Positions 18,188-26,842 of a DNA stretch of 51,554 nucleotides are shown one piece after another. The notes beneath the pieces were generated by a model. The model was not told where the DNA came from. It was given only the letters and a program-made list of their open reading frames with translations, and searched no databases. Both the position numbers and the translations under genes were made by a program. Each line of letters begins with the position of its first letter. Position 1 is the stretch's first letter. The DNA lies in the NCBI GenBank assembly GCA_019695305.1, contig JAIBAG010000018.1, positions 1 to 51,554 on the forward strand, given 5' to 3'. Source of the DNA: a bacterium. Its GTDB lineage: Bacteria; UBA10199; JAIBAG01.

Positions 18188-20312
18188 AGGGTTTTACTTT
18201 TTCTAATTGCTTTAACACATCTATTCCGTTGATTGTGGGTGCATTACATACCGATTTTTCACAAACATAGTAAGTGGTTTTTCCGTCCAGAGCCATGCGC
18301 CCCTTCATTAAAGCTAAATTTTCATTACTTTTATTTTTACTCACAACCATAATATTAGGATAAAAACCCCTGTTGATGGCTTCTAATATATATTGATCGT
18401 CCCCAACAATAACAATTTCTTTAGAGATATCTGTCTCATAATCAAACGCCAGCATAGCCATGGCAAAACCGGCCGGGTATTTAATAAGTTTATCACCCAA
18501 GCTTTTAAACATTGCGTCTACTTTAGTTTGATACTCACCATTACCCGTAAGCGGCACTAATTTAACCAAATTATAAAGCGCTACCGAGTTGGCCGACGGT
18601 GTAGCATTATCGTGTAATTCCTTGCTGCGAATAACAAGCGAGCTATCATCGCCCCGTCCATAAAAATAATTACCGCTTTTTTCATCCCAAAATGATGCAT
18701 CCATACGGCTTTGTAAACTTTGGGCCCAGCTCATCCAACGGGCATCGCCATCGGCCAAAAAGAGTTCGATGAGCCCCCAATTTAAATAGGCATAATCGGA
18801 TAACATGGCATGAACACGCGCATCTTTATCGCGATAACGACGTAAAAGTTTATCGTGTTTATCGAGATGAGTTTGAATAAAAGATGCCGCCTTTTGTGCC
18901 GCCTCTAAATAACGCTCATCGCCCAAAACCGCATAAGCCTTGGCCATGGCGGCAATCATAAGACCATTCCAATCAGTTAAAATTTTATCGTCTTTATGGG
19001 GATGAATTCTTTTTTCACGCACCTCAAATAATTTTTGAAGCGCTGCTTTTAATGGGCCGCTTTGTTTAGAATCCCAAATTAAATTATCGGTAGCATACAA
19101 AATATTTCCACCTTCTATACCTTCTTCAAATTCTGCATGATAATTTCCATTTTGTTGTACATGGTATGCCTTAACAATAGCCTCATACTCTTGATCGGAA
19201 AGAATTTGCTGTAACTCCGCTATTGTCCATAAATAAAACTTTCCTTCCACGCCTTCACTATCGGCATCTTCGGCCGAATAAAAGCCCCCTTCGGAGCTTG
19301 TCATATCGCGCAACACATAATCGAGTGTTTCTCTGGCAATTATTTTGTAATGTTCTTTTTTTGTAAGCTGATACGCTTCTAAATAAGTAAGTGTAAGCAG
19401 AGCATTATCGTAGAGCATTTTTTCAAAGTGTGGCACCAACCATTTGGTATCGGTAGAATAACGGGCAAAACCGCCACCCACATGATCGTACATTCCACCT
19501 TGTGCCATTTTATCGAGCGTTAACTCTACCATATGCAACGATTCGGCATTACCCGTGCGACGAAAAATGCGCATCAGTAAATTTAAATCGATACTACGCG
19601 GAAATTTGGGGGCTCCCGAATAACCACCATAAACCGGATCAAAACGCGCTCCAAAAACATGCAGCGCCTCCATAAAGGCTTTTTGTGTGGGTAAATTTTG
19701 GGAAGAAGTACTATCGGCCGATAAATGCGCGGTAAGATCATTGGCCGTTTTAAAAATTTCATCTTTTTGTGTAAGCCAGGCTTCCTGAATTTTTTCCAAA
19801 ACCTTTAAAAACTGATCTTTCCAAAAAAAGGTTCCGCCATAAAAAGGTTTTAAATCGGGTGTTAAAAACACGCTCATAGGCCATCCGCCCCGCCCCGTCA
19901 TAGCCACTACCGCATCCATATAAATTTGATCCACATCGGGGCGTTCTTCGCGATCTACTTTAATGGCAATGTAATCTTTGTTTAAAGCATCTGCCACTTC
20001 TTGCTTTTCAAATGAATCGTGCTCCATCACGTGGCACCAATGGCAAGTGCTATAACCAATACTTAAAAATATGAGTTTGTTTTGCTTTTTTGCCGCCTCA
20101 AAAGCCTGTGGCCCCCACGCATACCAGTGCACGGGATTATCTTTGTGTTGAAGTAAATACGGACTTTTTTCTTTGGCTAAATGGTTCATGGGTTTAGAGC
20201 CTTCTTCTTTGATGTGATTCACCTCTCCTCCATAGTAGCGCCAGGCCATGTAAAAGGTAAGAATGAGCACTACTAATCCAACCAAGCGTGAAGGATGAGT
20301 TTTTTGTGTCAC
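18180..20312 (-). CDS. Thioredoxin-domain protein of the SSP411/YyaL (DUF255) family, probably membrane-anchored
   Basis: The N-terminal DUF255 domain is plain ([20 protein letters not shown], then [10 protein letters not shown] with a CxxC thioredoxin motif, [22 protein letters not shown]), followed by a glycan-epimerase-like alpha/alpha barrel. The start is uncertain. The conserved domain begins near the ATG at 20189. Upstream in frame lies a hydrophobic segment ([16 protein letters not shown]) that would make a signal anchor if translation starts at the GTG at 20312, which I chose. A still longer TTG start at 20378 would fall inside the structured element at 20370-20488 and is unlikely. 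None has a strong ribosome site. The function of the family is poorly known. It overlaps apaG. Confidence 0.85.
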   Translation of the reverse strand: MTQKTHPSRLVGLVVLILTFYMAWRYYGGEVNHIKEEGSKPMNHLAKEKSPYLLQHKDNPVHWYAWGPQAFEAAKKQNKLIFLSIGYSTCHWCHVMEHDSFEKQEVADALNKDYIAIKVDREERPDVDQIYMDAVVAMTGRGGWPMSVFLTPDLKPFYGGTFFWKDQFLKVLEKIQEAWLTQKDEIFKTANDLTAHLSADSTSSQNLPTQKAFMEALHVFGARFDPVYGGYSGAPKFPRSIDLNLLMRIFRRTGNAESLHMVELTLDKMAQGGMYDHVGGGFARYSTDTKWLVPHFEKMLYDNALLTLTYLEAYQLTKKEHYKIIARETLDYVLRDMTSSEGGFYSAEDADSEGVEGKFYLWTIAELQQILSDQEYEAIVKAYHVQQNGNYHAEFEEGIEGGNILYATDNLIWDSKQSGPLKAALQKLFEVREKRIHPHKDDKILTDWNGLMIAAMAKAYAVLGDERYLEAAQKAASFIQTHLDKHDKLLRRYRDKDARVHAMLSDYAYLNWGLIELFLADGDARWMSWAQSLQSRMDASFWDEKSGNYFYGRGDDSSLVIRSKELHDNATPSANSVALYNLVKLVPLTGNGEYQTKVDAMFKSLGDKLIKYPAGFAMAMLAFDYETDISKEIVIVGDDQYILEAINRGFYPNIMVVSKNKSNENLALMKGRMALDGKTTYYVCEKSVCNAPTINGIDVLKQLEKVKPYE

Positions 20313-20369
20313 CGGATGGGTGTAACTGATGATGCTAAAAATGTCGAGAAAAGACAAAAGAATCGGAGA

Positions 20370-20488
20370 GCCGTTCAAGAAAGGCTCAGATGCTAGGCGC
20401 CCTGACGAAGGGACCGGAGACGTACTGAAAAGTACGTTGAGGATTCCTGAGGAAGGGCAACAACGCAGATGGTCCTTTATTGGACGGC
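20370..20488 (+). ncRNA. Candidate structured RNA, multi-branched with GAAA tetraloop hairpin
   Basis: By hand-pairing: an outer stem GCCGTTCAA (20370-20378) with TTGGACGGC (20480-20488, one G-U); an inner stem AAGGGACC (20408-20415) with GGTCCTTT (20471-20478, one G-U); a hairpin ACGTACT-GAAA-AGTACGT (20420-20437); and TTCC-TGA-GGAA (20444-20454). A GNRA loop on the plus strand and a terminator just downstream at 20502 favour plus-strand transcription. GAGCC (20368-20372) can also pair with GGCTC (20383-20387), competing with the outer stem. I have an impression of similar sequences in other genomes but cannot name a family. It could instead be a mobile palindrome. Confidence 0.5.
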
Positions 20489-20501
20489 GGAGGCAATAAA
20501 A

Positions 20502-20539
20502 AAGCCCTTAAAATGGCTGCACACTTTAAGGGCTTCTTT
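20502..20539 (+). terminator. Rho-independent terminator, possibly bidirectional
   Basis: An 11-bp perfect stem, AAGCCCTTAAA (20502-20512) with TTTAAGGGCTT (20525-20535), is followed by a T-rich stretch (CTTTACTTTT). On the minus strand an A/T-rich stretch also follows (GCCTTTTTTATTGCC read backwards), so it could end both the 95-aa gene (minus) and the candidate RNA (plus). Confidence 0.75.
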
Positions 20540-20588
20540 ACTTTTGAGAACCTAATTTCAAGGAGAACAACAACAGAGAGTATTAACG

Positions 20589-20876
20589 TTAGAGTATCTT
20601 AAAAGATTTAAACAAAAGCATTTCTTCGCGGGGACTAAGGCTAGAAATGAGAGCTTGCACCTTGGGTGAAAATTCGGAATCATTAAATTGAACCCGTTGT
20701 TCCACTCCTTCTTTAAGCTCTTCCTCCATCAATTGTTTTGAAATTTCCTTAAAAATTTCAACTACATCCTGGCGCGTTACGCCTTTTTGCTTTTTGATAG
20801 AATCAAAGGATTCGTTTTCGGCTAAAAACATCAAGAGTTCACTTACAGCTTCACGTGATAAATTGTTAAATTTCAT
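20589..20876 (-). CDS. Hypothetical helical protein
   Basis: 95 aa, highly charged and probably all-helical, with an N-terminal region that could form a helix-turn-helix (SIKKQKGVTRQDVVEIFKEIS) and a repeated Leu/Ser end (ALISSLSPREEMLLF). It resembles small regulatory or sigma-associated proteins but I do not recognise a family. It stands alone between the candidate RNA and purU. Its 187-bp upstream gap, shared with purU, carries two inverted copies of TGTAAAATGT (20888-20897 and 20974-20983), possible operator half-sites. Confidence 0.7.
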   Translation of the reverse strand: MKFNNLSREAVSELLMFLAENESFDSIKKQKGVTRQDVVEIFKEISKQLMEEELKEGVEQRVQFNDSEFSPKVQALISSLSPREEMLLFKSFKIL

Positions 20877-21063
20877 ATTTTCCCTCTTGTAAAATGTTGG
20901 ATGAACTTACTTAAGATGCGCCAGTGTAGCACTCTTTTTTTTATCCTGTAAAGACTCTAAATGACGCTTCACGACATTTTACAAATCTGTAACCTTTTCA
21001 AATAGTTATTGACCACCGTACCCCTGTCCTGTATTTTACATAATCAAGACGTAGGTATATCGG

Positions 21064-21945
21064 ATGAAGTCAAAAAAAGTTGCTCAAATTCGTATTGAAG
21101 GGACAGATCGCAAAGGGATCATTGCGGCCGTCACCCAATTTCTCTTTAAAAATCAGGTAAATATTGAAGATATTGATCAGCGCGTTCACGACGATTATTT
21201 GGTGATGACCATACTGGCTGATTACACCGATCTTAAGGGAACCTTGGGCTCTTTTATAAAAGAGCTAGAAATCTGCGCCCAAAGCGTTGGCACTAAATCC
21301 AAATTTATTCCGCTCGATAAAAAGCAGGTAAAAAACGTGGCTATCCTGGTTACTAAAGAAGACCATTGCTTAAAAGCTCTTATTAAACTCATCGCTAAAA
21401 AGAATTCGATGGGTAAAATTGTGGTGGCAATTGGCAATCATCCCGATCTCCAAGGCATTGCCCGCATGCACAACATCCCCTTCTTTCATGTGCCCTCCAA
21501 AGTAAAAAAGGAGCACGAAGAAAAAGTATTGGAGCTTTTAGATAAATACGACACCGATCTTGTTGTTTTAGCGCGCTACATGCAAATTTTATCGCCCGAA
21601 TTCACCTTTAAATACGAGGGGAAAATCATCAACATTCATCCATCACTTTTACCTGCTTTTCCGGGGCCCAAATCGTACGAGCAGGCTTTTAATAAAGGCG
21701 TTGAAGTGGTGGGCGTTACCGCTCACTTTGCCACCATGGATTTGGATGAAGGCCCCATTATTGCGCAGGGCGCTTTTAATATTCATAAATCCAAGGATAC
21801 TTTGGAAAATATTGTTAAAAAAGGACGAGCCCAGGAAGCGCGCGTGTTATGCCGTGCTGTGAACCTGTTTTTAAAAGATGCACTCTTCCTACGCCGCGGA
21901 AAAGTATTCCATGGCAAAAAAGAGCTGCTGGAAGCCGAAGAATAG
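21064..21945 (+). CDS. purU: Formyltetrahydrofolate deformylase
   Basis: Hydrolyses 10-formyl-THF to formate and THF, supplying formate for purine synthesis and balancing one-carbon pools. The 293 aa hold an N-terminal ACT domain (IRIEGTDRKGIIAAVTQFLFKN, residues 7-28 and on) and a formyltransferase-type catalytic domain with GNHPDLQ, FFHVPS, INIHPSLLPAFPGPKSYEQA and GVTAHF.TMDLDEGPIIAQ. The His of HPSLLP and the Asp of LDEGPI are the expected catalytic pair. The start at 21064 leaves the ACT domain complete. It stands alone. Confidence 0.93.
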   Translation: MKSKKVAQIRIEGTDRKGIIAAVTQFLFKNQVNIEDIDQRVHDDYLVMTILADYTDLKGTLGSFIKELEICAQSVGTKSKFIPLDKKQVKNVAILVTKEDHCLKALIKLIAKKNSMGKIVVAIGNHPDLQGIARMHNIPFFHVPSKVKKEHEEKVLELLDKYDTDLVVLARYMQILSPEFTFKYEGKIINIHPSLLPAFPGPKSYEQAFNKGVEVVGVTAHFATMDLDEGPIIAQGAFNIHKSKDTLENIVKKGRAQEARVLCRAVNLFLKDALFLRRGKVFHGKKELLEAEE

Positions 21946-22010
21946 CCGCTTTACTTTTTAACCTCTTTCCTTTACTAATCAGCACCATTAAATTTTAAAC
22001 AGACTGATAG

Positions 22011-22060
22011 CACTTAGGAGCCACAAAAGTTATATTTAGAAAACTTTAAACTCCTAAGTG
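22011..22060 (+). promoter_or_regulatory. Leader hairpin before galU
   Basis: CACTTAGGAG (22011-22020) is a perfect inverted repeat of CTCCTAAGTG (22051-22060), with a nested AAAGTT/AACTTT pair inside. The right arm contains the in-frame GTG at 22058 and ends 12 bp before the ATG of galU. No T-run follows, so it is less like a terminator than a translation-control hairpin or a protein-binding palindrome. Confidence 0.5.
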
Positions 22061-22072
22061 AAACGGCCCCCC

Positions 22073-22939
22073 ATGAAAGTTAAAAAAGCAGTCATCCCGG
22101 CCGCGGGCTTTGGTACCCGTTCTCTTCCCGCTACAAAAGTGGTTCCCAAAGAATTATTGCCTATTGTTGATAAACCCGGCATTCAATATATTGTAGAAGA
22201 AGCCATCGCTGCCGGCTGCGAAGAAATTATTTTTGTCATTTCCAAAGGCAAAGAAAGTATTGCCGATCATTTTAAATCGCACCCTGCTCTTGAAGAACAG
22301 CTCACCAAAACCAACAAACAAGCCTTGCTCGAATCGATTACGGCTCTTAATAAAAAAGCGACGTATCGTGTGGTCTATCAAGATCACCCTCGTGGTTTGG
22401 GGCATGCCGTTTTGTGCGCCAAAGAAGCCGTGGGTAACGATTGGTTTTTTGTGTTCTTGCCCGACGATTTAATTTCTAACCCTGTTCCATGCGCCACCCA
22501 AATGTTAACACCACTTAACGATTACAACGCCGGCGCCATTGCAGTAATGGAAGTGCCATGGGAACAAGTAAGCATGTACGGAGTGGTAAAGGCACACCCA
22601 CTTACAGCACACGTAGGTAAAATTGAAAGCGTTATTGAAAAGCCCAAACGTGATGTAGCTCCGTCTAATTTAGCTATTATAGGACGCTATCTGTTGCCAC
22701 CCAGCATTTTTACACATTTAGAAAAAACCTCTCCAGGCGCTATCGGTGAAATTCAGCTCACCGATGGGCTTTTAAGTTTATTAAAAGACGAAGAACTCTA
22801 CGCCTACCAATTTGAAGGCGAACGTTTTGATGTGGGCAACAAAGCCGGCTTTGTTGAAGCCAATATCCATTACGCCCTTCATCATCCCGAAACTAAAGAC
22901 GCCATTCAAAAGTTTTTGGATTTGCAGAAAGAAAGATAA
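22073..22939 (+). CDS. galU: UTP-glucose-1-phosphate uridylyltransferase
   Basis: Makes UDP-glucose from UTP and glucose 1-phosphate, feeding cell-envelope polysaccharide synthesis. 288 aa from the ATG at 22073. An in-frame GTG at 22058 would add MKRPP but sits within a hairpin arm, so ATG is preferred. The nucleotide-binding start AVIPAAGFGTRSLPATKVVPKELLPIVDKP is textbook, with FLPDDLI, VEKP and GEIQLTDGL further on. A structured intergenic region follows 20 bp after its stop. Confidence 0.95.
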   Translation: MKVKKAVIPAAGFGTRSLPATKVVPKELLPIVDKPGIQYIVEEAIAAGCEEIIFVISKGKESIADHFKSHPALEEQLTKTNKQALLESITALNKKATYRVVYQDHPRGLGHAVLCAKEAVGNDWFFVFLPDDLISNPVPCATQMLTPLNDYNAGAIAVMEVPWEQVSMYGVVKAHPLTAHVGKIESVIEKPKRDVAPSNLAIIGRYLLPPSIFTHLEKTSPGAIGEIQLTDGLLSLLKDEELYAYQFEGERFDVGNKAGFVEANIHYALHHPETKDAIQKFLDLQKER

Positions 22940-22958
22940 TTCTTCTATATAAAGGAAG

Positions 22959-23055
22959 GAGCAAGCGGAGTAAACACCGGTTACCCGGTGAAAAAGGTAG
23001 ACTTTTTACTGACCCCCGCTTGCTCTCTGGCAGGCCCCTACCGTGCGGCAGGGGT
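22959..23055 (+). ncRNA. Candidate structured RNA between galU and priA
   Basis: Hand-folding gives a three-way junction. The closing stem is GAGCAAGCGG (22959-22968) with CCGCTTGCTC (23016-23025), perfect over 10 bp. Arm one is CACCGG-TTAC-CCGGTG (22975-22990), and arm two is AAAAAG-GTAGA-CTTTTT (22991-23007). A separate hairpin CCCCT-A-CCG-TG-CGG-C-AGGGG follows (about 23035-23054), but its poly-T lies about 30 bases further on. I know no family with this layout. It could be the 3' UTR of galU, a leader of priA or an independent RNA. Confidence 0.5.
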
Positions 23056-23136
23056 GATCGTCCATCCATCATGTATTATACAATTTTTTTTGACTATTAG
23101 AATAGTAAAGTTAAATTTTTGACGTTTTATATATAA

Positions 23137-25134
23137 ATGACTGATTTTATTGACATAATTCTACCGATACCGCTCAATAAAGCGCTCACTTATCATAGCT
23201 CAAACCCGCTACAAACAGGGCTAAGAGTACTCACTCCTTTAGGCACAAAAAAGGCTGTTGGCTTTGTGTTTAAAAGCCATGCAAACCCCGAAAAAACTAA
23301 AACCAAGGGCATTTATCAGGTACTCGACAAAACTCCTTTGCTCACCCCTGCTTATTTAGAATGGCTCTTGTGGGCTTCTCAATATTACATGGCGCCACTG
23401 GGCGAAGTATTGGCCGCCGCCATCCCATCACCACTTTTTGAAGCTGTCAGCGACGAAAAAATACGCACCAGAAAATCACGCGCGCAATCGCAAACCGTTT
23501 TAGATACACCTCATCAAACCGTTACTTTAAACCCCGAACAAAAAGGCGCTTTGGATTTGCTTATTCAAGATTCCAATACAGGCCAGTACTCAGCTCATCT
23601 TCTCCATGGCATCACCGGCTCGGGAAAAACCGAGGTGTACATTGAACTTGCCAAACATATTTTAAAAAGCGGCAAACAGGTGATGGTGCTGGTTCCCGAA
23701 ATTGGTCTCACCCCTCAAGCGTTGGCTCGTTTTCAAAAACATTTTGGAAATGAAATGGGGGTTTTTCATAGTAATCTCACGCAAAACCAGCGTCTGTTAG
23801 AGTGGCTTAAATGTGAATCGGGCGAAAATAAAATGATCATTGGCACACGCTCGGCTCTCTTTGCTCCCTTTAAAAATTTAGGCGCTATCATCATCGACGA
23901 AGAACACGATAGCTCGTACAAGCAGGAAGAACGCTTCCGCTACCATGCCCGCGATTTAGCCATGGTACGCGCCAAGATGGAAAAGGCAATTGTTCTGTTA
24001 GGATCTGCCACTCCCTCACTGGAAAGCATGGCCAATGTAGAAAAAGGAAAACTCAAAATACACACTCTCACCACGCGCGCCACCGGACAAAAAATGCCCG
24101 AGGTTTTAGTAGTGAACATGGCCGCTCAAAAGCGGCAAACCACTTCACCACTTGATCTATCTGTAGAACTGATAAAGGCCATTGAATATAAATTAAAGCA
24201 AGGCGAGCAAGTGATGATTTTGCAAAACAAACGCGGTTATGCCAGCGCTATCTTTTGCACCGCCTGCGAAAAAGCGCTCACCTGCCCACATTGCAGTGTG
24301 CCGTATACCTATCACAAGCATGGCAGCTATATGCTGTGTCATTATTGCGATCATAAAGAAAAACGCCCCGATAAATGCACACTCTGCGGCGAGCCCAAAA
24401 TCACCATGCTAGGGACCGGCATTCAAACCATTGAAGAACAGGTAAAAGTATTTTTTCCAAAAGCGCGCGTGGCCAGACTCGATCGCGACAGCACCAAAAA
24501 GAAAAATGCCATGGCGGATATTTTGCAACAATTGGCCGATAGAAAAATTGATATCTTGTTAGGCACGCAAATGATTGCCAAAGGGCATGATTTTCACGGT
24601 GTCACCCTCGTTGGCATTGTGGGCGTTGATTTGGCGTTATCACTGCCCGATTTTAGAAGTGCCGAACGCACCTTTCAGCTCATCACCCAAGTTTCAGGAC
24701 GCGCCGGCCGCGGCGATAAACCCGGGCATGTCATCATTCAAAGCTATGGCCCGCATCATTACAGCATCGATTGCGCCTCACAGAATGACTATGCGCGTTT
24801 TGTTAAAACCGAAACCGATTTTAGACGCGAATGGGGCTATCCGCCCTACGGCCGTATGATCGCGATAAAACTATCCAGCCCGCAGCAAAATATTCTCTCC
24901 AGCTTTTGCAGCGATTTAGAGCGTAAGTTAGAAAAACAAAAATTCCCCGTCAGCGTCTTGGGCCCCGCCCCACAAGCCATTGAAAAGATACGCAATCAAT
25001 ACCGCTGGCATCTTTTAATAAAAGGCACTAAAGAAGGACCCGTTCATCAGGTGTGCCGGCAAATTTTGGATATGATTGGCAAACCCTCTAAAATTAGGGT
25101 GAGCGTTGATGTGGACCCGATGAGTATGATATAG
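23137..25134 (+). CDS. priA: Primosomal protein N' (replication restart helicase PriA)
   Basis: 665 aa. A superfamily 2 helicase that recognises stalled forks and loads DnaB for replication restart. An N-terminal 3'BD region precedes Walker A (GITGSGKTEVY), the DEEH box (IIDEEHDSSYKQEE) and GSATPS. A zinc-binding insert with eight cysteines follows (CTACEKALTCPHC, CHYCDHKEKRPDKCTLC), then motifs V/VI (GTQMIAKGHDF and QVSGRAGRGDKPG). It is followed 14 bp later by def. A dyad ACTATT-AG-AATAGT (23093-23106) next to a TTGACT box lies upstream, a possible promoter/operator. Confidence 0.96.
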   Translation: MTDFIDIILPIPLNKALTYHSSNPLQTGLRVLTPLGTKKAVGFVFKSHANPEKTKTKGIYQVLDKTPLLTPAYLEWLLWASQYYMAPLGEVLAAAIPSPLFEAVSDEKIRTRKSRAQSQTVLDTPHQTVTLNPEQKGALDLLIQDSNTGQYSAHLLHGITGSGKTEVYIELAKHILKSGKQVMVLVPEIGLTPQALARFQKHFGNEMGVFHSNLTQNQRLLEWLKCESGENKMIIGTRSALFAPFKNLGAIIIDEEHDSSYKQEERFRYHARDLAMVRAKMEKAIVLLGSATPSLESMANVEKGKLKIHTLTTRATGQKMPEVLVVNMAAQKRQTTSPLDLSVELIKAIEYKLKQGEQVMILQNKRGYASAIFCTACEKALTCPHCSVPYTYHKHGSYMLCHYCDHKEKRPDKCTLCGEPKITMLGTGIQTIEEQVKVFFPKARVARLDRDSTKKKNAMADILQQLADRKIDILLGTQMIAKGHDFHGVTLVGIVGVDLALSLPDFRSAERTFQLITQVSGRAGRGDKPGHVIIQSYGPHHYSIDCASQNDYARFVKTETDFRREWGYPPYGRMIAIKLSSPQQNILSSFCSDLERKLEKQKFPVSVLGPAPQAIEKIRNQYRWHLLIKGTKEGPVHQVCRQILDMIGKPSKIRVSVDVDPMSMI

Positions 25135-25148
25135 TATTTAAAGAAATT

Positions 25149-25694
25149 ATGTCGTTATTAAATGTACTCAAATACCCCGATAAGCGGCTTAAAAATAAAT
25201 CAAAGCCCGTTATTGAAGTCAATAAAACCATCCGCGAATTGGCCGAGAGCATGATGGAAACCATGTACGTGGAAAACGGCATTGGTTTAGCCGCACCGCA
25301 AATTGGCGAGAACATACGGCTGATTGTGGTGGATGTCCCTATTCAAGATAAAATCAATGAAGAAAAATATCATCCTGATCCCGTCGCTTTAATTAATCCG
25401 GAAATTATTACCGGTGATGGAAAAATTCAGTACGAAGAAGGTTGCTTGTCATGCCCTGAACTTATCGTGCTGGTCGACCGCCAGAAAAATATTGTGGTGA
25501 AATATTTGGATTTAGAAGGCCGCCCGCAGGAACTCAAGGCCACCGATTTAAAAGCCGTGTGCATTCAACATGAAATTGATCACTTAAATGGAACCTTGTT
25601 GGCCGACCGTTTAAGTAGTGTTGACAGAGACTTGTACAAAACCAAACGCATCCGCATTGCGAAGGATGAAAAAGATTTGGAAAAAGTTCTTTGA
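25149..25694 (+). CDS. def: Peptide deformylase
   Basis: 181 aa. Removes the N-formyl group from new proteins. All three motifs are visible: GIGLAAPQIG, EGCLSCPE (metal-ligand Cys) and QHEIDHLNG (HExxH). It is the usual partner of fmt, which follows after a 100-bp gap filled by an inverted-repeat element. Upstream, priA is 14 bp away, so priA-def-fmt could be one transcript. Confidence 0.97.
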   Translation: MSLLNVLKYPDKRLKNKSKPVIEVNKTIRELAESMMETMYVENGIGLAAPQIGENIRLIVVDVPIQDKINEEKYHPDPVALINPEIITGDGKIQYEEGCLSCPELIVLVDRQKNIVVKYLDLEGRPQELKATDLKAVCIQHEIDHLNGTLLADRLSSVDRDLYKTKRIRIAKDEKDLEKVL

Positions 25695-25702
25695 TCGTGC
25701 GA

Positions 25703-25795
25703 TCGTACGTTCGTGCTTTCGTGCGATCGATTAAAAACACAAAAATATAATTCTTCGTACGAACGCACGAACGTACGAATCATCGAACGCACGAA
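25703..25795. repeat. Iterated TTCGTGCG/TACG inverted-repeat element between def and fmt
   Basis: TCGTACGTTCGTGC (25703-25716) is a perfect inverted repeat of GCACGAACGTACGA (25765-25778). Around it, near-copies of TTCGTGCGATCGA recur (25719-25731 and, inverted, about 25781-25794). The AT-rich middle, about 35 bp, separates the arms. The element begins about 9 bp after the def stop and runs up to the ATG of fmt, replacing any Shine-Dalgarno. It looks like a small amplified palindromic repeat. Confidence 0.7.
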
Positions 25796-26739
25796 TGACC
25801 CTTTCTAACAAACCAACCATCCTCTTTATGGGCACGCCGGCTTTTGCGCTGGAATCTTTAAAAGCCCTCCACCTTGGTGGTTACCCTCTTGTAGGCGTAG
25901 TCACTCAGCCCGATACAGTGGCTGGACGTGGCTTAAAAGAAACAAGCTGCGCGTGTGCTGTGTACGCCCGCGAGAACAAGCTGCGCTTGTTTCAGCCACC
26001 TTCTATTAAAGACACTAAAACTATCGAAGAGTTAAAAGAACTAGCTCCTGACTTTATTGTAGTAGCAGCCTACGGCCAATTTTTACCGGATACTATTTTA
26101 CAAATCCCTAAAATAGATATCGTCAATGTTCACGGCTCTCTCTTGCCTGCCTATCGTGGCGCGGCTCCCATTCAATATGCGCTACTTAATGGAGATACAA
26201 CAACCGGGGTGTCCATCATGCGGGTGATTAAAAAAATGGATGCAGGCCCAGTGTATTCTCAAGCCACGTTGCCCATTGAAATAACCGATACCAGCGAAGG
26301 CCTTATGGCCAAAGCCGCCACGGTGGGGGCCGATCTTTTGACTAAAACTATTCCGCAAATAATTGATGGATTAAAACCCGTAGAGCAAGATGAAAGCAAG
26401 GTAAGCTTTTCGCCCAGCATTAAAAAAGCGGAGGGAAAAATTGATTGGACTAAAACATCCCATGAATTGGATTGCCTGGTACGAGCTTTTTACCCCTGGC
26501 CTATTGCCCACACAAGCATTCAGGGGAAAATTCTCAAAGTTTTTGAAGCAAGTCCCGTCCAAAACAATGCTTCAGGAGTAGCCGGAACTTTGGTATCCTT
26601 GGAATCTGACGGCATTGTGTTAAAAACAAACGCCGGTTGCCTTCTCTTAAAAACCGTGCAATTAGAAGGCAAAAAGAAAATGAATGCTGCCGAATGTGCC
26701 CGCGGTTTACGCTTAAATCCGGGTGACAAATTTGAATAG
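25795..26739 (+). CDS. fmt: Methionyl-tRNA formyltransferase
   Basis: 314 aa. Formylates initiator Met-tRNA using 10-formyl-THF. N-terminal FMGTPAFALESLKAL, the HGSLLPAYRGAAPIQYALLNGD catalytic block (Asn-His-Asp type), TGVSIMRVIKKMDAGPV, and a C-terminal OB-like tRNA-binding domain (LVRAFYPWPIAHT). The ATG at 25795 directly follows the inverted-repeat element, and I see no ribosome site before it, so translation may depend on coupling with def or on the hairpin. The substrate cofactor links it with purU and purN. Confidence 0.96.
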   Translation: MTLSNKPTILFMGTPAFALESLKALHLGGYPLVGVVTQPDTVAGRGLKETSCACAVYARENKLRLFQPPSIKDTKTIEELKELAPDFIVVAAYGQFLPDTILQIPKIDIVNVHGSLLPAYRGAAPIQYALLNGDTTTGVSIMRVIKKMDAGPVYSQATLPIEITDTSEGLMAKAATVGADLLTKTIPQIIDGLKPVEQDESKVSFSPSIKKAEGKIDWTKTSHELDCLVRAFYPWPIAHTSIQGKILKVFEASPVQNNASGVAGTLVSLESDGIVLKTNAGCLLLKTVQLEGKKKMNAAECARGLRLNPGDKFE

Positions 26740-26754
26740 ACTTACTCTTAGCGT

Positions 26755-26830
26755 CCCCCTTTGTAAGGGGGACTACAGGGGGTAGCCAAAAGTGGGCTAC
26801 CTCCCCTAGCCCCTCCTTACAAAGGAGGGG
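26755..26830. repeat. GC-rich long palindrome (REP/MITE-like)
   Basis: The gap between fmt and rpe is filled by a near-perfect palindrome. The left half (CCCCCTTTGTAAGGGGGAC, then AGGGGGTAGCC) pairs with the right half (GGCTACCTCCCC, then CCCCTCCTTACAAAGGAGGGG). Each half also self-pairs. Sequences like it recur between genes of many bacteria (general knowledge). It ends 12 bp before the rpe ATG. Confidence 0.75.
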
Positions 26831-26842
26831 AAAAAAGAATAT

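Noticed and set aside
20312-20378. TTG start at 20378 for the thioredoxin-domain gene
   Set aside because: It would place coding sequence in the stem of the candidate RNA and has no ribosome site; the later GTG or ATG is more likely.
22959-23027. tRNA-like reading of the galU-priA structure
   Set aside because: The length is near 70 bases, but there is no TpsiC consensus, anticodon stem or CCA-type end.
26740-26842. CRISPR-like repeats in the short palindromic gaps
   Set aside because: Each is a single foldback, with no regularly spaced direct repeats and no cas genes.
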